The notes below the pieces were generated by a model, which saw nothing but the letters and a program-made list of their open reading frames with translations, searched no databases and was not told where the DNA came from. From Hibiscus mutabilis (lineage: Eukaryota > Streptophyta > Magnoliopsida > Malvales > Malvaceae), in NCBI GenBank assembly GCA_019671005.1, contig CM033738.1:13728202-13792201 (forward strand): 64,000 nucleotides of DNA. The letters run 5' to 3'. The stretch's first letter is position 1; every line of letters begins with the position of its first letter. The translations under genes and the position numbers were made by a program. This document shows positions 48,621 to 61,300 of this stretch, piece after piece.

Positions 48621-49895
48621 TGGTACGCGGATTTAGTTAATTTCCTTGTTTATGGTATTTTACCTTATGGCCTTACTCACCAAGGGAAAAAGCGGTTTCG
48701 CCATGATGCTAAGCATTACTTTTGGGACGAGCCTCTTTTGTTTAAACAATGTGTAGATCAGGTTATATGCCGATGTGTCCCTGAAGAAGAGCAGCAGAAT
48801 GTACTTCAGCAATGGTATTCTTCACCCCATGGAGGACATTTTGGAGGAACGCGTACCGCGGCTAAATTTTTGCAATCCGGTTTGTATTGGCCAACACTGT
48901 ACAAAGATGCCCAAGAGTTTTACAAGCAATGTGATCGATGCCAAAGGACGAGCAATATCTCTAGACGATATAAGATGCCGCTCTAAAACATCATCGAGGT
49001 GGAATTGTTTGATGTATGTGGGATTGATTTTATGGGACCTTTCCCATCTTCATTCGACAACCTCTACATTCTAGTTGCCGTCGAATACGTGTCTAAATGG
49101 GTTGAGACAACTGCAGTTCCCACCAACGATTCTAAGACCGTGCAACGATTCTTGCAGAAAAATATATTTACACGGTTTGGGATGCCAAGAGCAATTATCA
49201 GTGATGAAGGCAAGCACTTCGACAACAAACTCATCACCAAGATGTTACAACGCTTTGGTGTATCTCACAAGATTGCTACGGCATATCACCCACAAACCAA
49301 TAAGCAGGCAGATTTTCCAACCGGAATTGAAGGGTATACTCGAGAAAGTTGTAAATCCCTCTAGAAAGGATTGGTCAATAAGACTAGATCACGCACTTTG
49401 GGCATATTGCACTGCATTCAAAACACCGTTAGGTATGTCTCTCTTCCGACTTGTCTATGGCGAAACATGCCATCTACCGGTGGAAATCTAACACAAGGCA
49501 TATTGGGCAATCAAGACCGTGAATATGGATTGGGAAAGTGCTGGAAAAAAATGTTTGTTGGACCTCAACGAGATAGAAGAATTTCGTGCACTCGTCTATA
49601 ACAATGCACGAATCTACAAGGAGAAAACAAAGCAATGGCATGACAAGAAACTATTGCCGCGGCAATTCATGCCAGGGCGACTAGTTCTCTTATTCAATTT
49701 TCGGTTGAAACTTTTCCCGGGAAAACTGAAATCAAGATGGTCGGGACCATTCGAAGTTGTCAAACCATTCTCCCATGGTGTCGTTATAATCAAGTCCATT
49801 ACTGACGAACATGAATTCAAAGTTAACGGACAAAGATTGAAGCACTACAACGGTGCCCATGTGGAACGTAACAAAAAAGTGGTCACCTTAGGAGA
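48621..49895 (+). pseudogene. Integrase of the Athila-like element
   Basis: The zinc domain (SSPHGGHFGGTRTAAKF, then CDRCQRTSN) is complete up to a TAA at 48984. The core starts at about 48999 with CGIDFMGPFPSSFDN, has IISDEGKHFDNK, and reads YHPQTNKQAD where a catalytic QAE is expected, then shifts frame. The C-terminal part is open at 49519-49902 (HDKKLLPRQFMPGRLVLLF, KSRWSGPFEVVKPF). Not functional. Confidence 0.86.
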
Positions 49896-49902
49896 TGCAT
49901 GA

Positions 49903-51164
49903 GCATGCTCTCCTTTCGATATTTTCTTTTCATTTTTCTTTTTCTTTTTATTTTTCTTTTTTTCTTTTTTTGAACTATTTTTTTTATTTTTGGTTATTTT
50001 TTTCTCTTTATTTATTTTTGGAATTTTTAGGAGATATTTTATTTTTCTTCATTATCTTTAGTTTCCAGGTTTTCTTTGTTTTCTTTTCTTTTCCACAACA
50101 AGACTCACAACCACCATGCTAAGGAAATTCACTGCCGACTACTTGCCACGGTAACCACAACAGAGAATGCCCCGGCAACTACTGATGCCCAGGCAAGTGA
50201 ACCTGCATCGACAAACATGGATCAAATCAAAGCAATGCTATTCACACGGTACCAGCCACAAGCATTCAACCACCGACCGGAATACGAATCAAGCAAACGG
50301 CATGAAGAAAACTTATCACTCGAGGTGACGACCTCTCTGACTAACTCAATTCATTTAGTTTCTTTTAAATTTTGTTTCACTTTTACGTGCATTGAGGACA
50401 ATGCTTCTCTCGAGTTTGGGGGGTGTTGGTTTCTAGTTAGTTACCATGTTTAGTTGCATTCATCTTTAGTAATCACATATAGGTTGCATATGTTACTTGC
50501 CATGCCTTTAATTGGATTTAATTGCTTAAGATTTGTTGAATATCCAATGATGAATTTTTGCCACTGCACTTAATTGAAAGAACCTTTAATTTTAGGATTG
50601 CATGAAAAGAACTTAGAATTTTACTATGATGCTGAATTTTTTACACAGTTGTGGCTTGTTGATTGAAAGAAACTTAGTGAACTTAGGTTGCTTAAAATTT
50701 GGGTAAATTTAAAATTGAAAATTAAAAGTTAATTTCTTGCTAGAGGTGCCCGAAACTGGCTCTAGTAGTTAATGCACATTAAAGAATCGTTAAAGGTGCC
50801 TGAAATTGGCTCTAGTCGACTAAAATAAAATGACAAATTGCTTACTTTGCTAGAGGTGCCCGAAATTGGCTCTGGTGAAAATAAAAATAAATGCCCCGAT
50901 AATTAAATTGATAAAAGCCTATTGTTCACATAGAATCTTAAAAATCAACTTGTACACAACTATGCACACACATTGTCACGAGCATTATAGTTCGATTCTG
51001 GGTAATTTTTTTGCTATTCGAAAAATTAAAAGGTGATCATACTTTGTGCCACAGTTCCGAGGATTGAATTCAAGTTTGAAGCATGTCTTTGATGATTAAA
51101 GTCTTGGCGGGTAATTATTAGTTTGCATTGCTTGAGGACAAGCAATAGTTCGAGTTTGGGGGTG
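49903..51164 (+). other. Non-coding 3' region of the Athila-like element
   Basis: A long pyrimidine-rich tract (49910-50090) is followed by GGCAAC-type words (50140-50220), a first polypurine-like GAGTTTGGGGGGTG (50412-50425), three copies of GGTGCC(C/T)GAAA(C/T)TGGCTCT (near 50746, 50799, 50861) and the real polypurine tract GAGTTTGGGGGTG (51152-51164). No envelope-like protein frame was found. Confidence 0.6.
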
Positions 51165-51693
51165 TGTTAAGTGTTCAAAAGTACTATTTTATTCCCTTTT
51201 TATTCTTATTATTGATAGACTTAGGCTCATATTAGTTGTATTATTAGTCATTCACTTATGTTTGCATCTTTTCCTTGGTGGACAAGCTTGATTTCATATT
51301 TTGCTCAATTTTGTGGAAAAATGTACTGCTTTGGTGTGTTTTGTGTGTGTGTGCAGAATCACTTGCCAAAGCAAGGCTGGAACCAGTTGCCAGGGCAATG
51401 CATGAAGGAGATGCCGAGCTAGTTGCCAAGGCAATTTTCGACCAGGAATAAGATGATATGGTAGTCAAAATCGATGGCTAGATAAGCCCAAGATGACGTG
51501 GAGCAAAGCTAAATCCCAAAGGAATTTGACTTCCATGAAGAGGTCAAAGAGAAATTAAATCCCAAGAAGATAAGAGAGGTTCTAGAAGGAATTTAAATAT
51601 AATAAAGAATTATATTCTTTAAAGATAATTTAATTCCAACTTAACTTCCTCCTCAAAAAGAGACTTTGACCTAGCCCTATAAATTCAAGACCA
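51165..51693 (+). repeat. 3' LTR of the Athila-like element, truncated
   Basis: Matches 42408-42943 from TGTTAAGTGTTC to 'aaattcaagacca', then departs abruptly. About 1 kb of LTR and its flank are lost. Confidence 0.88.
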
Positions 51694-54600
51694 CATCTCA
51701 GACATGTAACTTTTTTTTCAAGTATCATGAAATCATGTAGCATCTATATCATGTTTCATGTAACATATGTATCATGTACCATCTCTGTCATATGAATCAT
51801 GTATCGTCATGCAGTTATTTGTATGCTCATGATCTACCATGTAATCATCTTGTTATTATTATTATCGTGTCTGGCTAGAGGCCGATGGAAACCCCATAGC
51901 CTATCTGCACCGTAGTGCTTTGTAGAGTACGTACTCGGGAGGAAGCTCTTTGCTCCTCATATAAGGATGTTCTTTGATCTTTATATTAAAACACCTTGTT
52001 AGTGCATTTTGCACTATGGGCTTGGATCCCCATAGTGTATCTTGTTTCATTTTAATCTTGTTATTGTCCATATTCCTTGTATAGACATGCATTGCCATTA
52101 TGCATAATGCATCATCATTTATGCAAACAATAATTCGTACATGGTATTCCATCAAGCTTGCCATGTCGAGCATTGTATCATATCATGTATTAAAAGAAAT
52201 GCAATGCCAATTTCAATGTAATGCAAACATTTAGAAATGCACTCACCTGGGCCATTTATTAATATTCCTCACTAAGCTTTATTGATCATTTCCTTTTATA
52301 GTACCTCGAATCTTCTTTTGATTCGGATCCAACTTCTTTTATCACATGAATATAAATAAACATTTGTTAGATTCACTTCTAAGAATATTTCAATTAAGCT
52401 ATTTAATCATTCAACATAAAATTTTTCCATAAATTTCCTTTCTTCCTTATACTTTCAAAACCTCATTTTAGTTCTTAATAACCATTTTGAGCTTCAAATA
52501 ATTCTTCTGAACTTGATAACCAACATTAGATACAAAATATCTAAATTTTTATTTTTTGAGCATCTTTGCACAACCTTCAAAAAAATATTTCCATAAAATA
52601 ATCTACAACTCGAAATCAATTCCGTTTGTTCTGAAATAATCTAGATTCAATAAGCTCTTCAATCATATAAATTAATAGCTCAAATTCAACTTGTACGATT
52701 TATGGTGAATTTTCAAAGTCAACTTCCAGGACTAAATTCGAAGCAGACTGCTAAACTGTTTTTCTGACCTTTCATCACTTAAAAATTCATATCTTTTTGC
52801 TCGGAATTCGAAATCAGTTTCCGTTTGTTGGATACGAAACTAGACGAACGCATTTTATATCAGTATAAAATTCACCTTCTAACCATTTTTTTGGAATTTA
52901 TGGTGAATTTACAAAGTTACTGCCAAATCCAGTTTTTACACAGTTTCATAAATAATTTCAAACTTTATACTAATTTCTCCTTACTTTGCTATTTGTCAAT
53001 TTAGTCCCATTATTTACTTTAAATCATCAACTTATCACCTTCTTCGTCAAATAATTATTCACAATAGTTTCCCTTAATTTTCCTTCTTAACCGAAATAGC
53101 CACTAAAATGCAAAGATAAGGATTCTAGCTTCTTAACTTTGCAATTTAGTCCTCAAATCAACATTACTATCTTAATTCCATCATTATAACTAAAAATCAG
53201 ATCTAATCCTTCTCTAAAACCTCATTTCCGAATTGGTCACTTAACTTTGACAATTTGTCAAAATGGTCACTAACTTGATTTAACATCGGTTTTGCATTCT
53301 AACTTCAATTTCATATCTTCAACATCCCTAATAACATAAATACACACCAACTCCATAAAAATCAGATTTAGTCCTTCAACTTTTAAACTTGCTGAATTGG
53401 TCCCTAAACATTTAAATTAGGGTTTTGCTTCCAAACAACAAATCAAGCTTACTAGATCATTTATCCAACATCACAAACCCTAAATCAAACTTGAATCCAT
53501 AAACCCTAATCATATTCATAATAATAAAAACATGTAGAGTTTAAATCCCAACTCAATAACATGATTTTAACATCACAAAAGCTTGATTTCAACTTGAATT
53601 TCAACATGGAATCATAAAATCTCAAAACCCCCCAATTGAGTCCATAAACCCTAATTTCTTCTCATACAAAATTCTCATCAATCAAGCATGTTTTCCACAA
53701 ATTGTTTACACCAAAAGATAGAGCTTGATGAGTAGAACAACATTGTAGTTCGAAAGATTACCTGAAAATCGAGTTTCGGGGCTTGAATCGAACTTGGAAA
53801 AATTTTCTCCATATTTCTTTCTCCCCCCCCTCATAATTCGAAATTTGAAGATGAAGAATGGTCTTATCTTTTTATTTTCATCCAATTTGGCCACTTGTCT
53901 TGTATAAATGATTTTTAAATTCATTTAAATAGTGAAATTACTAAAATACCCTTTTCATCGAATGGTCAAGATTTAATCTCATCAAAACTCAATGGACAAG
54001 ATCAAATCCATGTGTAATTGGCCTTTCAAAATTGCCTTTAAAGTTTCAAAATATTTCAAAAATGCCATCCATGGAAAATGTCCAATTTGCCCTCCAACTA
54101 GTCTTTATTTACAACAAGTCTTGAAAATTGCAATTCCATTCAAATTGAACCAAATTGGTTCCAATCCAACCGGCCATGTCCCAAAATATCTTATATTTTT
54201 ATTTATGGCATTTATTCGATCCAAATATTCGAATTTCACTCAATACGATTTCCAAATTTTCTTTCTACGAACTTTAAAGCTTTATAACCATTAATATAAT
54301 CTTCGTACGAAAAATCCGGGTAACACGAAAGTGTCACTCTTGGGGGTGAACTATTCATTTATGGGGTTAACTTACATAACTTTTGAAAATTACACTTTGG
54401 TCCCTAAACTCTCCCAAAGTTTATACTTTGGCTACAAAACTTTCAAATTTTTCATTTTGGTCACTGAACTTCAATTCCTATTTCAATTTTCCTCGTATTT
54501 TTACCAACTTTGAAAGTACCCAATACAACTCACTATCTATCACATGATACTTTTAAACCTTAAAAATTTCCTTTCATAAAGACTTAGACTGAATTTTCTT

Positions 54601-55009
54601 AACTCAGTCTATTATTCCGATAATTATTGAAAATCTTCATAGCATAAGGTTTCTCGTAAAAATCCTTTATTTGAAATCCATATGAATATTTTCTACTTTT
54701 ACTGAGTCTAAAATATCAATCAAAAACACTTTTATGGGACCTTCCCAAAGGTCACCCATCTTTGTATTTCTCTAGCCTGAGCACGCTTAACAATTTCAGT
54801 TGATCCAAATTCGGTACATTTTTTGCATCTTAATTCTTAAAACCGATATCAAGGTACTTATTTCGATGCGATTAACTCTTCTACTAAATAAAATTACTTG
54901 TTGGAGAAATTTACACTTTAATCCCTAAACTTTTCCAAGGTTTATACTTTAACCCCCTAAACTTTCAAAATTTACAATTTAGTCACTAGCCAAAATTTGA
55001 GATATTACA
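51694..55009 (-). mobile_element. LTR fragment of another gypsy-type element, minus strand
   Basis: The right edge reads, on the minus strand, TGTAATATCTCAAATTTTGG, an LTR-like start. No coding domain was seen. The stretch has the low-complexity, AT-rich style of long chromovirus LTRs, with lines such as 'tttagtccctaaacttt' in several diverged copies. The left edge at 51694 is an abrupt junction with the Athila LTR, so this end is probably truncated. Family is uncertain. Confidence 0.55.
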
Positions 55010-55504
55010 GTAGGCTTCATCTTGTGACTACAACTACTCCTCCTTCTTATGCCCGGTTAAAATTTGCCTTTAAAATTTTATTATCCATTCTCTGTTTGAA
55101 CCTTCCAGCCAAGTGACCTCGGTCGATATCAACTATTCGCTTAAGAAAAATCCTTTGACTTTTTCATTAGTCAAATCCTCTCATCTCTGTGTCATTTCTG
55201 GTATCTTCTGATTCGAACTCCTATACGTAGGAGATCTTTGATGTTTTATGGGCAATGATGCCCCACTCGACTAAGATTCTTGTGAGCAAAAGATCTTGAT
55301 TTTTCATGGACAATGATGCACCATTCGTTTCTTTTTTTTTGACCCAACATACAGAGTCTTCATCTATCTTAACATTAGAGTTGTCAAAATCTCCCCACGT
55401 CCTGAGCTCATTGTTTTATCCAATCTTCTTGAAGTATTTCTGTGGAAATCGACTCTCTATCCCTGTGCTTGAGTTCTCATAAAAAATTAGTTATTTTTTA
55501 AAAA

Positions 55505-55860
55505 ATAAAACTAAGAGAAAATACCAAACATTTTAAAAACTAGTGTTTGTTTAGAAAAAATACCAAACATCTTTAAAAAATTGATGTTTAGACGAAATGG
55601 TAAGGAGAAAAATACCAAACATTTTTTTTGAAAAACCAATGCTTTAAGGAAAAATATGTAAAGAATTGAAATTTGAAAAAAAATGCCCAAACATTTTTGA
55701 AAACTAATGCTTGGAGGGAATGGATAATATGCAAAAGAATTGAAATTTTGAAAAAAAAATGCCCAAGCATTTTTGAAAACTAACGCTTGGAGGAAGTAAC
55801 TATAATGCAAAAAATTGAAATTCGAAAACAAAGGCCCAAACATTTCGAAAATAATGCTCG
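55505..55860 (+). repeat. Tandem repeat with core CAAACATTTTTGAAAACTAATGCTTGG
   Basis: Five to six diverged copies of about 50-70 bp, with words 'accaaacat' or 'gcccaaacat', 'gaaaactaatgcttgg' and 'attgaaatt'. The latest copies (55680-55850) are the most alike. Confidence 0.8.
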
Positions 55861-57160
55861 ATCCTAAAATAACAAATGCACAAACAAACTTGTATGTTTA
55901 GAAAATATAGTCCATTTAGGATTTCGAGGGGAATACTTCCCATACCTAATTGCTAACCCATTTAAGGTAGCTCCTTGATCTCACCACTCATATGCCCCAC
56001 ATCATTCCCTCATTTGGGTGTCGATCAGGCACTTCGAGGTTTGACGTTCCTTGAAGAAAGTTTACCCTTATAGGCGGGATGTAATCTGAAGACAAACTTA
56101 TCAAACTTGGATATCCACATATGATTTGAATGGTCTTTGTAGGCTTGTAATGTAGGCTATGGTTCATGGCTATGAAAGAAATGATACATAGGCACAAATA
56201 AGTGTTTAAGGGTAAAGAAACCAAGGATCATTTCTTCTTGTTGAAATATCTTCCATACACTTGTTGATCGGAGTGTGCTCAAATTAAAACTTATTTGATT
56301 TATTTCTTGGATCGCTCTAGACTGCCCATTTCTGGGTCTTCACCCTAGATTTCATTTCCTTCTTTGTAGCTTTGGAATCTGTATCTTGCATCTTGAATGA
56401 ATGTTGATGCGCTTCTTATTCACATGTAATCAAATCTTCATGGCTCTTTTTATCATTTATTGCACTTTCCGACTTGGTGCTTTCAATTTCATTGTTTCAA
56501 GCTCCTTGTTGGCAAATTTTCAATTTGGTTTAGCCAGTCCTGTTAAGCAAAAGTTTCTCTTACTGCTTATTCTGATGTTTCTTAAGCACTATCTTTGTAA
56601 TGTGATCAAAATCGGGCAACTTTAAACCGCGAACAAAACCTCGTCCTCTTTGCCCCAGTGTGGGGGTGATCCTTGGTTTGGGTTCAAATGAAAAGAAACG
56701 AACAGGCTCAAATGGGACAACAAATGGATATTTTTTTATTATTTGCGAAGGGGATTTAAGGAATGCCATTAATCATCCCATACATGGATATCAAAATAGT
56801 CTTTAGAGGGTAGAAGTTTAGGGTTAACACTCGATTCAATGATCTTAAACAACAAGTGCCTGAAAAGAAAATTTCATAAAATGGGAACTGCCCATTTTCT
56901 ACACACTTGTTTTGTTCCTCTATCGGCCTAAATAGACTAGCGGATACTTGCATTCGCAATGACCTAATAATAAAAAAATGGTATGTACATGTGTATGTTT
57001 TTTCATAAATATGTGTATATGTGTATGGAAGAAAAACTATCCCATAACAATGAATGAAAAGTATAAAGAAACAAAGAATGCAAAAATGCTTTTTGAATAA
57101 CGAAATGAAAATTTTATTACGACAAAAATAATTACATTCTAAAAAATATGACTTAGCTTA

Positions 57161-57560
57161 TAGATTTCTTTTACATTTTTCCCAAATGCACATGGATCAA
57201 CGGATTTGAATTGTCTTTACCGGTAGCCGTTTGCTCCGGGCTAGTTGTACCATTCCCCTGGGTACAATCAATTTATGCCAATTATGACATTGGATTTTTC
57301 CAAAGGATTTATTTTTCTTTGACCATTCGAAAAAATGGATTTTTGGTGAAAATTTGATTTACAGCTTTATTTATAGATTTCTTTTTGCATTTTTCCCAAA
57401 TGCACATGTATCAACGGTTTTGAGTTGCCTTTACTGGTAGTCGTTTGCTCCGGGCTAGTTGTACTACTCCCCTGAGTACAATCAATTTATACCAATTATG
57501 AAATTAGACTTTCCCAAAGGATTTATTTTCCTTTGACCATTTGTAAAAATGGATTTCCGA
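57161..57560 (+). repeat. 212-bp tandem duplication
   Basis: Two copies starting TAGATTTCTTTT (57161 and 57373) share 'tttttcccaaatgcacatg', 'gtttgctccgggctagttgta' and 'caaaggatttatttt'. They differ at scattered positions. Confidence 0.88.
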
Positions 57561-57989
57561 CGGATACTTGAATTATCCATTGTCTTAAACTTTACCGTGT
57601 TTAAGCACGTTATGCCAACATTTCTGTTGGACTTCTTTGCAAAAAGGTGGAAAAAACCCAAGCATATGGACTTTCAAGTCATTGTCAGGGTGCCAACTCA
57701 TTATGGTCTTCTAGGTACGGTGTAAGCTTGCCTCATCTCTCTTGTTTTCCACTACTGGATGTTAAAACTCCATCGCTAACCAGCTTCTTGATCTCTACCA
57801 TTAACGGCCTACCTCTTGGTGGCATGCCCCAGTGCCTCATGTTGAAAACGGGTAAAGGACCAAGTAGAGTTCCCTTGCATCCAATATGTTGATACCTCCT
57901 CTCACCTTGGGCTCTCTCCAACTTCGTGAGCACAAAAATACGCAATCAATCTAAAAATATATTTTTTTCAACTTTAAGAAATGATAGAA

Positions 57990-58760
57990 TTAAGGAATTC
58001 TCATGTTTTCAGAAAAAAAATCCTTTGAGAAAAAATCTCCTTAAGAATTATGAAAAACATTCTTAAGACTGGTAGAATTAAAACATCTTTAATAATTTTT
58101 GAGATAAAAAACGACCCTTAAGAAAGGACAGGATTGAAAAATTTTGTTTTTTGAGAAATTTTTTTGAGAAAAAGAGAAAAAAAATCTTAAAAAAAGGAAA
58201 GGATTGAGAAATTCTTTTTGTTTAAAGGAAAATGACCTTTAAGAATTAAGAAATTCTTTTTGTTTTGAGGAAAATCTTCTTAAGAACTAAAAAACATTCT
58301 TAAGAATTAATAATATCAAAAAACATGCTAAAAGGGTAGAATTGAGAAATTTATTTTCTTTCTTTTCTTTTTTTATAACAATATCCTTATGAAATGATTG
58401 AATTTAAGAAATATTTTCTTTGAAAAATGTCCTTATAAAAGGACTGAGTTAAAAAGGCTCATATTAAAAAATGTCCTTATGAAAGGATCAAAGAAGAAAC
58501 TCTTATTATCATTTTTGAAATAAAGTCCTTATGAAAGGACTAAACAAGCGTATTTGTGAAAGGATTGAGAAAACCTTGCTTAAAAAATATTTATTCTCAT
58601 GGGAGGATGAAAAAAATCAAAAATGTCCTTGTGAAGGGACTGGATCTAAAAATTTTGTTGAAACAAATTAAAATGTTCAATTTTTATAATCTCTCCTATG
58701 AAAGGACTGGATTTAGAAATTTGGTTGAAAGGATATAAAAGTTTATCTTTCCTTAAAAAT
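57990..58760 (+). repeat. Degenerate tandem repeats with core CCTTATGAAAGGACTGA
   Basis: Many irregular copies with words 'tccttatgaaaggac', 'gaaaggattgagaaa' and 'aagaattaagaaattc', spaced about 35-70 bp. Purine-rich on the plus strand. Confidence 0.75.
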
Positions 58761-60264
58761 TGTGAAAAAAATTGTAAGTGATTTTATGCAAATGAGATGC
58801 ATGCACATTCTATCAAGCCGATGCAAAGATGCAATTGCTACGAATGTTTTATGAAAAAAATAGATGTTATGATGTAAGAACGTATTAGGTAATGCAATGT
58901 ACGAAATGTATAAACCATAACAATAAAAATGCAAGAATGAATGAAAATGAGGTGTTGATTCTCAAATAATCTTTTAGGAAGATTTTTATCAAGAGAAGAT
59001 GTATGTTTACAAAATATTGATAATAGCCATTCTTCCTAGTATCTTGATTTCTTGGAGTGAAGCGATACTTGGAGCTCTAATTCTATTTCCTCTCTATTTA
59101 CTTCTACTCGGATCATTCTAGATCATAGCATCATCCAACTCTATATATTATAAAACATCTCTCTCATTATAAAGATCTCCTAATATAAAATATTTTTTGA
59201 ATCAACACCTATGATTTGAAATGAAATATAAATATGAATGCAATAAGGTATTAGTCGCAAAGTGATTATCATAGAAAGGCTTTCATTAAACAAAAAGGCT
59301 TGTTACATCAGATATTCTTCTAGGCTTTTACAAATGCTGATGGGACCTAACTCCTAAATTTTTTTGACTTCGTCCTACAAACGAGTCAATTTCTTTCATG
59401 ATCCCGTGCGAGATTCATTTTTTGACTTAGTGGCATTACTGTGTCGGACGCATCTGCTACTTCAATTTTTGTGCTTCAATTCACCCGTCCTCAACGCGAA
59501 TAATAGTTACCTTGTTTGATTCAAAATCTTTAAATGATTCATCCTCTCTATTCTTCGAGTGATGCTCGGAATTTATCCACTCTATCTGATCACGAGACCC
59601 CTTGTTTATTGCGATTGCCTTCTACAGTGATGACCACTTGCAAAATAAATACCTTTATGTTATGCTATGAAAATGCAATGCAGAACGAACATAGAGAAAA
59701 AGAAAAGAAAATTGTGTTAGTGTAGAAAAATAATTAAACAAATGAAATGCCAACTAATAAATAAAGGTAATAAATTAAAACAATTAAATTATACGATTGA
59801 GACATGCTTAGACAAACAAAAATACAAAAAACAAAGCCTAAATTAGGTTACTGCTAGTCGAAAAGAATACTGGTATGGCTCTAACATGTGGGCTCTTACG
59901 GTCCACTATATGTGGTTAGGTTCTAAAGAAAACGGTACTCGAACTGTCGCTCGGACATCAATTCGAGGGAATACGACCCTTATATCATACAAAGGTGAAA
60001 ACTTCACGAAATATAAGGACTGAATTCCGGAAGTGAATTACAACAATGTACGGAGGTGAAAACCCCACGAAGCGAAGTAATCACTCCTCCTAAAGGTTCT
60101 AAGACTACTATATGATGAATATTTTTTTATCAAACAATGCTTAGAAATTAAAAATTAAATTAAATCAAATTTAAATTTTTCTCTAATAATTACGATATTA
60201 ACCCAACTAAGGCTTGACTCTTTTTTTGTAAAAACAAAAATTGTCCCCAGTGAAGTCGTCATGT

Positions 60265-61300
60265 TGTAGCGACTATTTTTTCTAAAATAATAATTTTATT
60301 TAAAAAATTTATTTGAAAAAAGGGAATTTTAAGAAATCTCGTATAGTTTTTGTTTAATTATGGAGTCGACACTAGTCACTTGGATAAGGTGGACCGGACA
60401 CTGAAAACAAAACCAAAGATTTTAAAAACTTGAGTTCGGGAGTCGATTTCGGATGGGGAAGGGTTAGCACCCCACACCGCCCAAAATTGGTACCTAACGG
60501 GTTCGTATCGTATTTATTAAGAAAAATATAAAATTTGATTTAATTTAATAATTAATTCCTAGAATACGTGATTAAATTTGCCTCGATCTACACGGTACCA
60601 AAGGAGATGACACCTAGAGACTGAGATGACACTCCCACTAGAATACCGGAATCAAAGGCCTAAAAACTAGGTTTAACATAACACGAAAAATATTAAAAAT
60701 ATATTAATATTAAATAAATACTAAACTATCTAACACACTATATTTAATATAAAAATATATCAATAATTAAAAATATAATCAAAAAACTATCCTAGATATA
60801 AACCAACAATAAAATAAAAATAGAGATAAGGATCGAATTTTACCCACTCGAAGCTCGAATGAAAAACTTCGACCGAGCCCCACCAAGATCTTTGTGCCAC
60901 CTCGTCATAGCCCAAAAATTAACTAGATCGGACTCAAAAGAGACCCCCGATCGAATGCTGGATCGAACCAGTTGGGGCCGAGGGCACTGCCCCCTACCCC
61001 TGGCCAGCCTTATTCGGCCGGCCTTGTCCCCAATTTTTGGGCTGATTTGCTTGTGCTTCAAAGGCTGCCCCTCCCTGCCTTTTATAGGCAATTTGGGAGG
61101 GGAAATGTTGACATGGAGCTTTGTGCTCCACGCATTGCTTCCTCTTTTTTTGCATAATTTTTTTTTGTTTTTCCTTTTTTATCATTATTATATATATTTA
61201 TTTATTTTTACTTTTTTTATTTTTTTGATTTTATATTAATAATATTACTATTAAAATAATACTAATAATACTAAAACTCGAACAAAAATGAGTGATTACA
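60265..61300 (+). mobile_element. LTR of the Tat/Ogre-like element (probably its 3' LTR)
   Basis: Runs TGTAGCGACT ... GAGTGATTACA, with the family block GGAGTCGACACTAG, 'gtggaccggacact', 'ttcgggagtcg', 'ggggaagggttagcacc' and 'cgcccaaaattggtacc'. It matches the start and end of the solo LTR at 33569-36166 but is 1.04 kb rather than 2.6 kb. The 3' flank GTGTG (61301-61305) has no partner directly left of 60265, consistent with it being one end of a larger element. PMD sequence follows at once. Confidence 0.75.

Larger units (their letters stand above)
42408..51693 (+). mobile_element. Athila-like Ty3/gypsy retrotransposon, 3' LTR truncated
   Basis: The 5' LTR is 1,535 bp (42408-43942). Plus-strand gag, protease, reverse transcriptase/RNase H and integrase have the sequence style of the Athila lineage (YGGN-type zinc knuckle, DLGASINLMP protease, FMDDFSIFG reverse transcriptase). 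A polypurine tract at 51152-51164 precedes a 3' LTR cut after 529 bp. No envelope-like frame was found between integrase and the LTR. The left target site is GTTTA; its partner is lost with the end of the LTR. Confidence 0.9.
55010..60264 (+). mobile_element. Probable 3' region of a Tat/Ogre-like element
   Basis: It ends directly at the Tat-like LTR at 60265 and carries no reverse transcriptase or integrase. It consists of AT-rich sequence with at least three separate tandem-repeat blocks (55505-55860, 57161-57560, 57990-58760) and short frames on the minus strand of unknown origin (56560-56769, 57733-57945). Tat-lineage elements are known for hypervariable 3' untranslated regions rich in tandem repeats, which fits, but no protein domain confirms it. 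The left limit is unknown. Confidence 0.45.

Noticed and set aside
56560..57945. Small minus-strand genes in the tandem-repeat region
   Set aside because: Short frames without recognised domains or splice signals; possibly decayed element sequence, but not supportable as genes.
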